Shown in pieces: positions 16,309 through 23,933 of a stretch of DNA of 64,000 nucleotides. The notes beneath the pieces were generated by a model. That model worked only from the letters and a program-made list of their open reading frames with translations, was not told where the DNA came from and did no database searches. The stretch is from Actinomyces graevenitzii C83 (lineage in GTDB: Bacteria; Actinomycetota; Actinomycetes; Actinomycetales; Actinomycetaceae). The stretch's first letter is position 1. Every line of letters begins with the position of its first letter. The position numbers and the translations under genes were made by a program. The stretch lies in contig NZ_JH470340.1 of assembly GCF_000239695.1 (NCBI RefSeq), forward strand, positions 1 through 64,000. Reading direction: 5' to 3'.

Positions 16309-17722
16309 CGGTTCTCCTCAAGGAGTTCCAGCCTAGTCGAGCTGTTGCCTGCACCGGTAACGCCCAGGCCAGGGCTACGCCAGAGGCGATAGCGGCCAGG
16401 GTGTAGGAGGAGCCCACCAGCTGCTTTACCACGCTCCAGTGCAACTCGTTAACCTGCCCGTAGGGGAACCACCAATGCGGGGCCATGATGAATAGTGCCC
16501 CTTGCGCTAGGGCCAAAGCGGCCAGGGGCGCGGACTTTAGCCGCAGCGCCACCGCGATTAGCGCCACCACGCTGGCTAGCCCCCACACCCAGTGGTGCGA
16601 CCAGGTGATGGGGGAGACCAGCAGCCCTAGGGTCATGATTACTGCGGCTGTCAGTAAGGTGGCCAGGTTTTCGGGTAGCGCCGGGGATGCTGGGCTAGTG
16701 GCGACGGCGCTCGGGGCGGCGACGGCGTCGCTGGCGGCTGTCTCGGTGGCGTCGCCAGCAGGGGCGGCGGGCGCGGCCGTATTAAGGAGGCCGGATGCGA
16801 CGTCGTCGGAGGCAGAGCGCGAGGTGACCACGCTAGTAGCGGCGGCCTGAATACGCAGGCACAGCCAGACGGCGGCCACCAAAGCCAGCACCACCGCGAT
16901 CGCCCAAGTAATACTCCAGGCGTTTTCCGGCAGGGCGCGGGCCACGAACCCCTTCAGGTTCTGGTTGCCGGCGTAGTAGGCATCCCCGGCGCGCTGGGGG
17001 TCCCACATGGCGTCAAAGAAGAAACGGGCAGACTCGCTCGGGCTGATAATCCAGCTGAGCAAGGTGACGGTGAGCGAGGTAGCCACCATGGTGATAGCTG
17101 AACGCCACTGACGGCGCAGCAGGAAAATAAGCACGGCAATAGCTGGGGTTAGCTTGATAGCAGCCGCTAAACCAGAGGCCACGCCGCGTCCCTTCCAGCT
17201 GGGAGGTGCGGCCACATCAATCATCACCAGTGCCATCATGGCGGTGTTGACCTGGGCAAAACCAACCGACTGGTTGAACGGCTCTAGGCACTGTTGGACC
17301 AGGATCGCTGCCCACGGGGCAATAGCAAAAGCTGAGCCCCAAGAGCAGCCCAGGCTGCGCCCCACCAAGGCCACAATCACAGCGGTTTGCAGAGCAATGG
17401 CCATGATCATTAGGGGCGCGGCGATCTCATAATCAAACCAGGTCAGTGGGGATAGTGCCCAGGCCCCAAAAGGCGGGTAGGTGAAGGGGTACATCTTGTT
17501 GTCAGGCAAGGCGTACCAGTCGTACAGAGAATTACCGCTAAACCAGTTATTTAACGCATACCAGTACACGTATACGTCAAAATGCAGAGGTAGCCTGTAG
17601 TCCTTGTCGTACAACTGTGGATAGGTGGACACCAGCAGACACAGCCAGCCCAGTATCTGCACAATCGGGGCGCGCATAGTGGCGTAAATGCTAGCGCGTA
17701 AGTCTGCAAAAGAAAGATTCAT
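16295..17722 (-). CDS. GT87 (DUF2029) polyprenol-dependent mannosyltransferase, membrane
   Basis: The 475-residue product has about ten hydrophobic helices and resembles the actinobacterial GT87 alpha-mannosyltransferases (PimE/MptC-like GT-C fold), which use polyprenol-phosphate-mannose to build phosphatidylinositol mannosides, lipomannan and related glycans. The acidic residue after the first helix is seen in LHFDVYVYW near 48-56, and YPPFGAWALSPL near 84 is typical. A 65-residue Ala/Ser/Thr linker (about 290-350) interrupts the C-terminal half. It would draw on the same donor as Pmt at 3075-5198. The acceptor cannot be read from sequence. Confidence 0.82.
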   Translation of the reverse strand: MNLSFADLRASIYATMRAPIVQILGWLCLLVSTYPQLYDKDYRLPLHFDVYVYWYALNNWFSGNSLYDWYALPDNKMYPFTYPPFGAWALSPLTWFDYEIAAPLMIMAIALQTAVIVALVGRSLGCSWGSAFAIAPWAAILVQQCLEPFNQSVGFAQVNTAMMALVMIDVAAPPSWKGRGVASGLAAAIKLTPAIAVLIFLLRRQWRSAITMVATSLTVTLLSWIISPSESARFFFDAMWDPQRAGDAYYAGNQNLKGFVARALPENAWSITWAIAVVLALVAAVWLCLRIQAAATSVVTSRSASDDVASGLLNTAAPAAPAGDATETAASDAVAAPSAVATSPASPALPENLATLLTAAVIMTLGLLVSPITWSHHWVWGLASVVALIAVALRLKSAPLAALALAQGALFIMAPHWWFPYGQVNELHWSVVKQLVGSSYTLAAIASGVALAWALPVQATARLGWNSLRRTDAPI

Positions 17723-17786
17723 GATACCTCGATATCTGTGGCCTCTGGGTTGGCCAGGGGGGAGCTAAGCGCAGATACAAACAGCC

Positions 17787-19004
17787 CTAGGGTATCTGAC
17801 GTACTCCCAGGGTGCGGCGCAAAGTACGCGCCCCACCCCACACAATCACCACGGCTAGCCACGCCATAACCGTAACTGCCAAGAAACCACCGTGCGCGCC
17901 AGAATCGTCGATAGCTAAACCAGCTAGGAACGTACCCACAGAAACACCCACGTTAATAGTGGTGCTAAGCCAAGTCAGGCCCTCAGTGATCTGGTTGTCG
18001 GCCACCGAATGCTGCACAATCTGGTTGGCGGTAGTGAAAGTAGGGGCAATAGCCATACCGGTGATGGCCGCAGCTACCGCCACAAACCACAGGTTAGGGG
18101 CAAAAATCAGGGTGGAGGCACCCAATGCCAAAACAGTCACGCCCACCACGAACTGGCGTTGCAGCGGCCAATGCCACTGGCGTGAACCGTGAATCAGCGC
18201 CGCCACCAGCGAGCCGGTAGAGAAGCAAGCCAAGATAGCGCCGGAAAGATTCTTGTGACCATGCTCAGTAGCTGAAGCCACAATCGCCACATCGTTGGCG
18301 CCAAACAGGCCACCCAACACTAGGCAGGTAAGCGCAGTAACCACCAACGCCCCATTACGCAAAACATGGGACTGGCCGGCTTGCTCCTGCACGGCAGCGC
18401 GCCCCTTCGCCGGCGGCTCAGTGGCGCGCTGGGATAGGAACCATAGCGAACCCACTGCCTGGGCGCTTACGGCCACAATCAAACCACTAGTAACCGGCAG
18501 AGGCGGGTTAGTCACCAGCATGGTGGCCAAGATCGGGCCAATGATGAAAGCCACCTCATCCATGGCTGCCTCAAGGGCGAAAGCCGTGTGGATTTCATCA
18601 GGGGTTTCTAGCAGGTTAGACCAGCGTGCACGCACCAGGGCGCCCATAGAACCGCTGGTACCACCGGCAATGGCGGCGCAAACCAGCAGCGCCACCGGGT
18701 GGGCATGGAAAGTAATAGACACAATCTCGCCCACCATGGCCAGACAGGAAGCCATGATGAAAGGAATCATGAAGCGCTGGCCGTAAATATCTACACGTCG
18801 AGCCAGCCAAGGCGCAGTGCAGGCAAAAGCGATCAGCGTTACCGCGCTGACCTGCCCGGCCAGGGTGTAGCTGTGATACTCGCTTTGAATAGCCAGCAGC
18901 GAAGAAATTGACACCATAGACATGGGCATGCGCGCCAGCAGTCCGGTGGCAGAAAATTTAAAAGCACCGGGTTTACGTAGGATGTTTACATAGTTAGATG
19001 CCAC
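17787..19004 (-). CDS. MFS transporter
   Basis: The 405-residue protein has twelve predicted membrane helices in two halves and the loop 2-3 basic motif WLARRVDIYGQRF near 66-78. The pattern fits the drug/sugar efflux part of the major facilitator superfamily. No substrate can be inferred; the flanking genes are unrelated. It is read as a single gene between the GT87 gene and the LRV protein gene. Confidence 0.85.
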   Translation of the reverse strand: MASNYVNILRKPGAFKFSATGLLARMPMSMVSISSLLAIQSEYHSYTLAGQVSAVTLIAFACTAPWLARRVDIYGQRFMIPFIMASCLAMVGEIVSITFHAHPVALLVCAAIAGGTSGSMGALVRARWSNLLETPDEIHTAFALEAAMDEVAFIIGPILATMLVTNPPLPVTSGLIVAVSAQAVGSLWFLSQRATEPPAKGRAAVQEQAGQSHVLRNGALVVTALTCLVLGGLFGANDVAIVASATEHGHKNLSGAILACFSTGSLVAALIHGSRQWHWPLQRQFVVGVTVLALGASTLIFAPNLWFVAVAAAITGMAIAPTFTTANQIVQHSVADNQITEGLTWLSTTINVGVSVGTFLAGLAIDDSGAHGGFLAVTVMAWLAVVIVWGGARTLRRTLGVRQIP

Positions 19005-19115
19005 CGCTCCATGATTACACGGGGAGCGGTGGCAAACTGAACTATGTAACTGTGAGAATCCAAACCAGACCTGAGAAGCGCTTGCGGCTTGCGCTCAAGC
19101 TGGAGGTCTGCGCCT

Positions 19116-19178
19116 AGCGCTGCTCGGGGTTAGCTCAGCGCTGCTTGGGGTTAGCTCAGCGCTGCTCAGAGTTGGCTG
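19116..19178. repeat. 21-bp tandem repeat over the 3' end of the LRV gene
   Basis: Three units of the type AGCGCTGCTCGGGGTTAGCTC lie head to tail at 19116-19136, 19137-19157 and 19158-19178. The third unit holds the last codons and stop of the LRV protein gene (minus strand), so each unit repeats the gene's terminal QR-stop in frame. The tandem copies look like slippage duplications of the gene end. Confidence 0.85.
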
Positions 19179-20430
19179 CGTGACGGTTAACCGTGAAGCC
19201 CTGACCGTTAAGAGTATTCCAGCAGGTGACGCCCTCTTCGGTGGAGGTGCAGGCGAAAACGCCATGCTTAGCCGAAGAGTTGTAGGCCAAGGTGGTGCCT
19301 GAAGCCTTAAAGGCAGTCTGGCAAGAGCCGCCGGCACTGGTCTGCGTGGTCACCGTAGCGGTGAACGGGGTGGAGTTGTTAGAGCAGCTGGGACCGTTAG
19401 CGTTGAAGCTGTATTCCTTGATAGTGCAAGAAACCTGGTCGTCGCCAAGGGTGCAGGTGATGTTGCCGGAAGGTGAGGTGAAGCTGGTCATTTCCCGGGC
19501 GCCGTCGGGAGCCGGAGCCTTAACCGTAGCGGTAGGCGTGGCACTAGGCGTGGGGGTTTCAGTCTCTACCGGTGCGGCAGTTTCAGTCTGTACCACCGTG
19601 GGGGTGATTGGACCGGCGTCGTTGGTGGGGTGCGGGGAGGTGTCGCGCCCAAGCATGTAGGCACCCACGGCCACAGCCAAAATCAAAACCGCCAGCGAAA
19701 TCCAACCAAAGAGTGGAAGGCCGCCCTTCTTAGCGGAGCTGTCAGCCTCCTGCTCAGGGGACTCATTAGCGGTGGCATAGTCGTAGGTGGGCTCAGCGTA
19801 GGTGGGGTCCGGGGCATACACCGGGGTGGACATAACCATGGTGGCTGAACCGGTGGTGGCCGGGTCTGGCACCTGCGCGCCTAGCGGCTGGTCTAGCGGA
19901 ATAACCGAGGGGTTAGCCGCCACAATATTCTGGGCGGGGCCCTCCACGCCGCCAGGGGCCGGCTGCTCCTTGTCATTCATGGCAAACACGGAGTCAGCAA
20001 CGCTGGGGGCGCTAGTTTCCTGGTTGGAGCTAAGCACAGAGCGACGGGTGGGAGCATGGTCGTTAACCAGCGGGCCGGCGGCCACCTGCGTGGGGGCCAC
20101 GTCCTGGGCGCTGGCAGTGCTAGCGGCGCTAGCTGCCTGCTCTTTTTGGCCTTCAAGCTGGGCCAGGAACTGGGGATTGTGCTTAGCTAGCAGCTGACGC
20201 GCCAACGGTAGCGGGCTGCGGGCTAGACCGGCGTTGATCTGCGGATCGTTAAGGTTAGCCAGCCATTCAAGTAACTGCGGGTAGGCGTTCGGGTTGGCGG
20301 CTACCACTGGGCGCAACTGCGGATAGTTGCTGACCAGCTGATATAGGTCAGCCTGCGAAGTCGCGGGACTGGCGGCCCGGGCGGCTAACTGTTCCAGCGA
20401 GAGCGTCATCGTGATCCTTCCAGGTACCAT
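19156..20430 (-). CDS. LRV-domain membrane protein with DUF6636-like secreted C-terminus
   Basis: The 424-residue product starts with a variant-leucine-rich-repeat helical domain (about 5-85; TSQADLYQLVSNYPQLRPVV, then YPQLLEWLANLNDPQ). A disordered linker follows to about 228, then a transmembrane helix at about 233-252 (GWISLAVLILAVAVGAYML), a Thr/Pro stalk and a C-terminal domain (about 310-415) with six Cys. That domain reads FTSPSGNITCTL...VSCTI...CSNN...CQTAF...FACTST...GVTCWN, resembling DUF6636. Topology would place the LRV part inside and the Cys-rich part outside. The same build occurs in other Actinomycetaceae and bifidobacteria; function is unknown. The start codon is near GATCC; no strong site decides it. 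Confidence 0.75.
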   Translation of the reverse strand: MVPGRITMTLSLEQLAARAASPATSQADLYQLVSNYPQLRPVVAANPNAYPQLLEWLANLNDPQINAGLARSPLPLARQLLAKHNPQFLAQLEGQKEQAASAASTASAQDVAPTQVAAGPLVNDHAPTRRSVLSSNQETSAPSVADSVFAMNDKEQPAPGGVEGPAQNIVAANPSVIPLDQPLGAQVPDPATTGSATMVMSTPVYAPDPTYAEPTYDYATANESPEQEADSSAKKGGLPLFGWISLAVLILAVAVGAYMLGRDTSPHPTNDAGPITPTVVQTETAAPVETETPTPSATPTATVKAPAPDGAREMTSFTSPSGNITCTLGDDQVSCTIKEYSFNANGPSCSNNSTPFTATVTTQTSAGGSCQTAFKASGTTLAYNSSAKHGVFACTSTEEGVTCWNTLNGQGFTVNRHAANSEQR

Positions 20431-20591
20431 GCACTTGAGCCGTGTTAGCCAAGCGCTGTTACCAACCTCAATACAACTACTCTAGTGGCCAAGTCCGACA
20501 ATTAACTACTTCAGAGTAAAAACGGGACATAATTTAACAGTGTGTGCTTGGCACCATTTTCGATCCGTCACACCAGCTAAGGAGGCTCACA

Positions 20592-21125
20592 ATGGCTGAG
20601 GAATTACTTGGCGTGGAATGCGTCAACGGCCACCCAAATCCGCCTGATGCCTACGATTGCGCCACTTGTGCGGGTGCTTTAGCGGCTGCTCCACACATGC
20701 TAGATAACCCGCCACGGATGGTGGTGGAGGCCTCCACGGGGGCGCGCCTGGCCCTGCGCCGCGATCTGGTAGTGGGGCGAGCGCCACAGTATTTAAGCTA
20801 CAACGAGGGCACGGAGCTGCTCACGGTTCCCTCCCCGGGCCGTCTAGTTTCCCGCTCACATGTGTTACTACAGGTGGTGGGGTGGCAGGTTAGCGCCATC
20901 GACATGGATTCCCACAATGGCACCGTGCTGCGCCGGCTGGGCTATGAGGATGTGCAGCTGGTTCCCGACGCCCAGGTTCCCCTGCGTTACGGTGATGAGC
21001 TTGATTTGGGCGACGGCGTGGTGCTGCGTTTCCTTCCCCCTGGTGCCGGCATTGACGACGACGCCGCAGCCTCCGCTCACAGCGCGGGAGAAAGCCTCAA
21101 CGTCACCGGCTCCCTAACCTACTGA
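20592..21125 (+). CDS. FHA-domain protein with N-terminal Cys motif
   Basis: The 177-residue protein begins with a short Cys/His motif (ECVNGHPNPPDAYDCATCAG, about 8-27) of zinc-ribbon type. A forkhead-associated domain follows at about 50-145. Its phosphothreonine-binding signature is visible: an Arg after the first strand (RAPQ), SRSHVLL near 92-98 and the NGT turn near 117 (SHNGTVL). FHA domains bind phosphothreonine on partners of Ser/Thr protein kinases. The ATG at 20592 is chosen because AAGGAGG lies nine bases before it; an upstream start at 20544 lacks such a site. Confidence 0.88.
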   Translation: MAEELLGVECVNGHPNPPDAYDCATCAGALAAAPHMLDNPPRMVVEASTGARLALRRDLVVGRAPQYLSYNEGTELLTVPSPGRLVSRSHVLLQVVGWQVSAIDMDSHNGTVLRRLGYEDVQLVPDAQVPLRYGDELDLGDGVVLRFLPPGAGIDDDAAASAHSAGESLNVTGSLTY

Positions 21126-21237
21126 GGGCTTTTGGCCGCTAAGGTCAGCCAGGGTCAGCCAGTAGAGCGCCAGCCGGTCAAGGGCGGCCCGGTAGTCAGG
21201 GGTGGCCTGGCGGCCAAAGCCGGGTAGCTTCGCTAGC

Positions 21238-21915
21238 TCAGCCAGCCATAGGGCAACGCGAGACGGAGGGAGCCGGGGCGTCGTCGTCGTGATCAAGCGA
21301 AACCGGCACCGGATGAGCCGCCTGCTGCGCACCCACCGCCTGCAACACGAAACTATCCAAACTGTGCAGGTAGCGCTCGCGCTGCATGGGGTTAGCGGGC
21401 GTGGGGCGGCCCCCCAGCACGCAGGCGTGGATTAGCTGCACGCTCATGGGCACATCCTGGCTAGGTAGCTGCCCCTGGTCGATAGCCTCATGCAAAATCT
21501 GGCTGAGCATCTGCTCCATAATGTCGGCATGCGAGTGCAGGCGCCCCACACTGCTGCGCGAAAGCGTATCGGTTAGGCGCGCGCCGCCAGGGAAGTGATA
21601 GTGCTGCTTTAGCAGGGCCTGCTCGCGGATATAAACCCGCAGGCGGTCAAGCGGATCTTGCACATCTTCAAGAGCCTGGCTCAGGCGGGCCACATAGCTG
21701 CGGGTTTCGTTCTCGATATAGGCCAGGAGCAGGTCTTCTTTGTCTGCAAAGTGGTTATAGACGGCGGTGCGCCCCACATGGGCGTTAGTGGCGACGTCGG
21801 AAAGCGTGATTTTGTCAAAAGGTTTAGCGGCCAAGAGTTGACCCAGGGAGTCGAAAAGGGCGCGGCGAGTGCGCTCGCGGTGTTCGGCTAGGGTGTTACC
21901 AGTAATCTTGGGCAT
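21238..21915 (-). CDS. TetR/AcrR family transcriptional regulator
   Basis: The N-terminal 60 residues form the TetR helix-turn-helix (KITLSDVATNAHVGRTAVYNHFADKEDLLLAYI). The ligand domain follows to about residue 190, and the C-terminal 30 residues are acidic and Pro/Ser-rich. The protein is 225 aa. It is divergent from the Nudix gene, with 36 bases between the start codons, so it may regulate that gene as well as itself. After the stop, a -1 frame carries an amphipathic stretch (ALWLAELAKLPGFGRQ and on), which could be an ancestral C-terminus. Confidence 0.85.
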   Translation of the reverse strand: MPKITGNTLAEHRERTRRALFDSLGQLLAAKPFDKITLSDVATNAHVGRTAVYNHFADKEDLLLAYIENETRSYVARLSQALEDVQDPLDRLRVYIREQALLKQHYHFPGGARLTDTLSRSSVGRLHSHADIMEQMLSQILHEAIDQGQLPSQDVPMSVQLIHACVLGGRPTPANPMQRERYLHSLDSFVLQAVGAQQAAHPVPVSLDHDDDAPAPSVSRCPMAG

Positions 21916-21951
21916 AGGTAAACCTTAGCTGGTTAGTGACGTGAGCAGGAA

Positions 21952-22497
21952 GTGTGTCAGATCGTGGAAAACTCAGAGGCCGCCAAGGTGACGCAGGAGG
22001 CGCAACCTAAGGGGGCACAATCAAAAGCGGCGCAACCTAAGGGGACACAACCAAAAGCGACACAACTGGTGGTAGGGGCCGTGGTGGTAGATGATTTGCG
22101 TCAGCCCACGCGGTTTTTAGCCGCTCAGCGTGCCTACCCGGCGCAGCTGCGGGGCCAGTGGGAGTTTCCGGGCGGCAAGGTGGAGCCGGGGGAGGCGCCG
22201 CAGGCAGCCTTGGCGCGCGAATTATGTGAAGAACTAGATATTGTGGCCAAGATCGGGATGGAAGTGATACCTGATACACCCTTGTCTGCATGGCCACTAA
22301 AACCGGGGCTAGAGATGCGGGTGTGGCTAGTGAGCACTGAGCGCCCCGAAATTAGCCCAGGCACTAGTCATATGCAGGTCAAATGGGTTACTCCAGTACA
22401 AGCTCTTGACCTAAATTGGCTGGCTCCCGATTTACCTATTGTGCGCCAGATCATTAAACTAATGGGTGCTGGCCAGGGCAAATGTGCTCAGAGTTAA
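21952..22497 (+). CDS. Nudix hydrolase (MutT-like)
   Basis: The 181-residue product has a complete Nudix box, GGKVEPGEAPQAALARELCEEL (about 69-90), and the fold pattern of MutT-type pyrophosphohydrolases that remove oxidised nucleotides such as 8-oxo-dGTP. The first 40 residues are a low-complexity stretch of Gln/Pro/Lys/Gly/Ala repeats (five KG/KA units), which is not part of the domain. Translation could start at GTG 21952 or in frame at GTG 21964; the latter is better spaced from AGGA. It is divergent from the TetR gene. Confidence 0.85.
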   Translation: MCQIVENSEAAKVTQEAQPKGAQSKAAQPKGTQPKATQLVVGAVVVDDLRQPTRFLAAQRAYPAQLRGQWEFPGGKVEPGEAPQAALARELCEELDIVAKIGMEVIPDTPLSAWPLKPGLEMRVWLVSTERPEISPGTSHMQVKWVTPVQALDLNWLAPDLPIVRQIIKLMGAGQGKCAQS

Positions 22498-22581
22498 GTT
22501 GTGAAAGGGCTGATACTTACTGGCCAAAAGGTCACGTTTCGATTACAGTCGGGTACTAGTTTATAAAGAAAGAGGTTCGAC

Positions 22582-23631
22582 ATGGGACGTCACGCTCAGA
22601 AGGCCACCCCGGCCTCAGCAGTTAGTGCTCTCTTTTCCCAGGTAGGCACCGGTAACGTGGTGTACCGCGCGGGCGGTGTGGCCATGGCTCTGTCCCTGGC
22701 TGTCTCCGGTGGCGCATTCGCTGCTGTACAGATGAACAACGGTGTCAACACTGACGCCAACAAGGCCGCGCTGACCCACGCAGCACTCGGTCTGTCCGCT
22801 CAGCCCACCTCTAACGCAGAAGAGTCTGTTAACTACAAGCTGGTTGTAGACGGCAAGACCATTTCCGCTTCCACCCAGGCTGACACCTGGGGTCAGGCCC
22901 TGTCCGACGCCGGTGTTTCGGTTGATGACAACGACACCGCTTCCGTGGACCTGACTGCCGCCCCTGTTGACGGCGCCGTCGTTACCGTTGTCCACGCTAG
23001 CGTCACCCAGACCAACGTAGACACCGCCATCAAGGCTGGCACCACCGAGAAGCCGGACCCGACTCTGGCCAAGGGTGAGAAGAAGGTAGAAACCGAGGGT
23101 GTAGACGGTATTTCCCGAACCGTTTACAACGTGGTTACCCGTGGCGGTAAGGAAGTTTCCCGCACCGTAGTATCCACCGCCGTCGTCAAGCCGGCCACCA
23201 ACGCCGTGGTACTGGTGGGCACCAAGGAAGCTACCGCTCCTGCCGCCACCACCACTCCCGCTACCCCCAGCAACTCTTCCTCCAGCTCCAGCGGTGGTAA
23301 CGCCACCCTGGCTGCCGCCGGCACCGACGCTGCTAGCGCCCAGGCTATTGCTAAGTCCATGATGAGCTCCTACGGCTGGGACGACACCCAGTTCAGCTGC
23401 TTGGTTAAGCTGTGGAACCGCGAGTCTGGCTGGAACTACCAGGCTTACAACGCTTCCTCCGGCGCCACCGGTATTCCTCAGGCCCTGCCTGGCTCCAAGA
23501 TGGCTAGCGCTGGTAGCGACTGGGCTACCAACCCGGCCACCCAGATCAAGTGGGGTCTGGGCTACATCTCCGAGCGTTACTCCAACCCCTGTGGCGCTTG
23601 GGCACACTCTGAGTCGGTGGGCTGGTACTAA
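22582..23631 (+). CDS. Resuscitation-promoting factor-like G5/transglycosylase protein
   Basis: The 349-residue secreted protein has an N-terminal signal or anchor helix (about 33-49, VAMALSLAVSGGAFAAV), a DUF348/ubiquitin-like segment (about 80-130), a G5 domain (about 130-215), a Ser/Thr/Pro linker, and a C-terminal SLT-type transglycosylase domain (about 255-349) with the catalytic Glu in NRESGWN near 277. It would cleave peptidoglycan and promote growth from dormancy. Its place just before rsmA matches rpfB in mycobacteria; the catalytic part is of the WNRESGWN...GWY-ending type rather than the mycobacterial Rpf fold. Codon use is strongly biased, suggesting high expression. AGAGG precedes the ATG. 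Confidence 0.88.
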   Translation: MGRHAQKATPASAVSALFSQVGTGNVVYRAGGVAMALSLAVSGGAFAAVQMNNGVNTDANKAALTHAALGLSAQPTSNAEESVNYKLVVDGKTISASTQADTWGQALSDAGVSVDDNDTASVDLTAAPVDGAVVTVVHASVTQTNVDTAIKAGTTEKPDPTLAKGEKKVETEGVDGISRTVYNVVTRGGKEVSRTVVSTAVVKPATNAVVLVGTKEATAPAATTTPATPSNSSSSSSGGNATLAAAGTDAASAQAIAKSMMSSYGWDDTQFSCLVKLWNRESGWNYQAYNASSGATGIPQALPGSKMASAGSDWATNPATQIKWGLGYISERYSNPCGAWAHSESVGWY

Positions 23632-23933
23632 ACCGCACTTACACAAGCTGGCGTTTGAGCACGCTAACCATCTCCCCTGCGATCTGTGCTGATTGTGGGG
23701 GAGATGTGTATTTAGGTGCGCTTGCAGGCTCGCTCGGCTGCTTTTTTGCGCGCGACGTCGCCGCTGCGGGTAGCTGCCAGGGTAGGCTCAGCTGTCGGCT
23801 GGTGCTGCAGCGGCTGGGGCGGGGCGGCGTCGTCGGCATCCTAAAATTGAGCGGCTTTCAGCTAGGCTTGAAGGTAATGAAGGCAGTACCAAACCGCGCT
23901 AGTAATGCGCCCGGAAACTTGTAGGTGACGTGT
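23632..23933. other. Intergenic gap with a weak hairpin
   Basis: About 300 bases between the muralytic gene and rsmA-ispE. The only structure seen is an inverted repeat CATCTCCCC (23669-23677) and GGGGAGATG (23697-23705) followed by TGTATTTA, a possible terminator of the rpf-like gene. The rest is G/C-rich and has no gene-like frame. Confidence 0.55.

Noticed and set aside
22498..22581. c-di-AMP (ydaO-type) riboswitch before the rpf-like gene
   Set aside because: Such riboswitches precede many actinobacterial rpf genes, but only 84 bases separate the genes here and the conserved riboswitch blocks are not visible.
22615..23646. 343-residue antisense frame over the rpf-like gene
   Set aside because: It is Gly/Val/Asn-rich because it mirrors a gene with strong codon bias; the plus-strand gene has signal, G5 and catalytic motifs.
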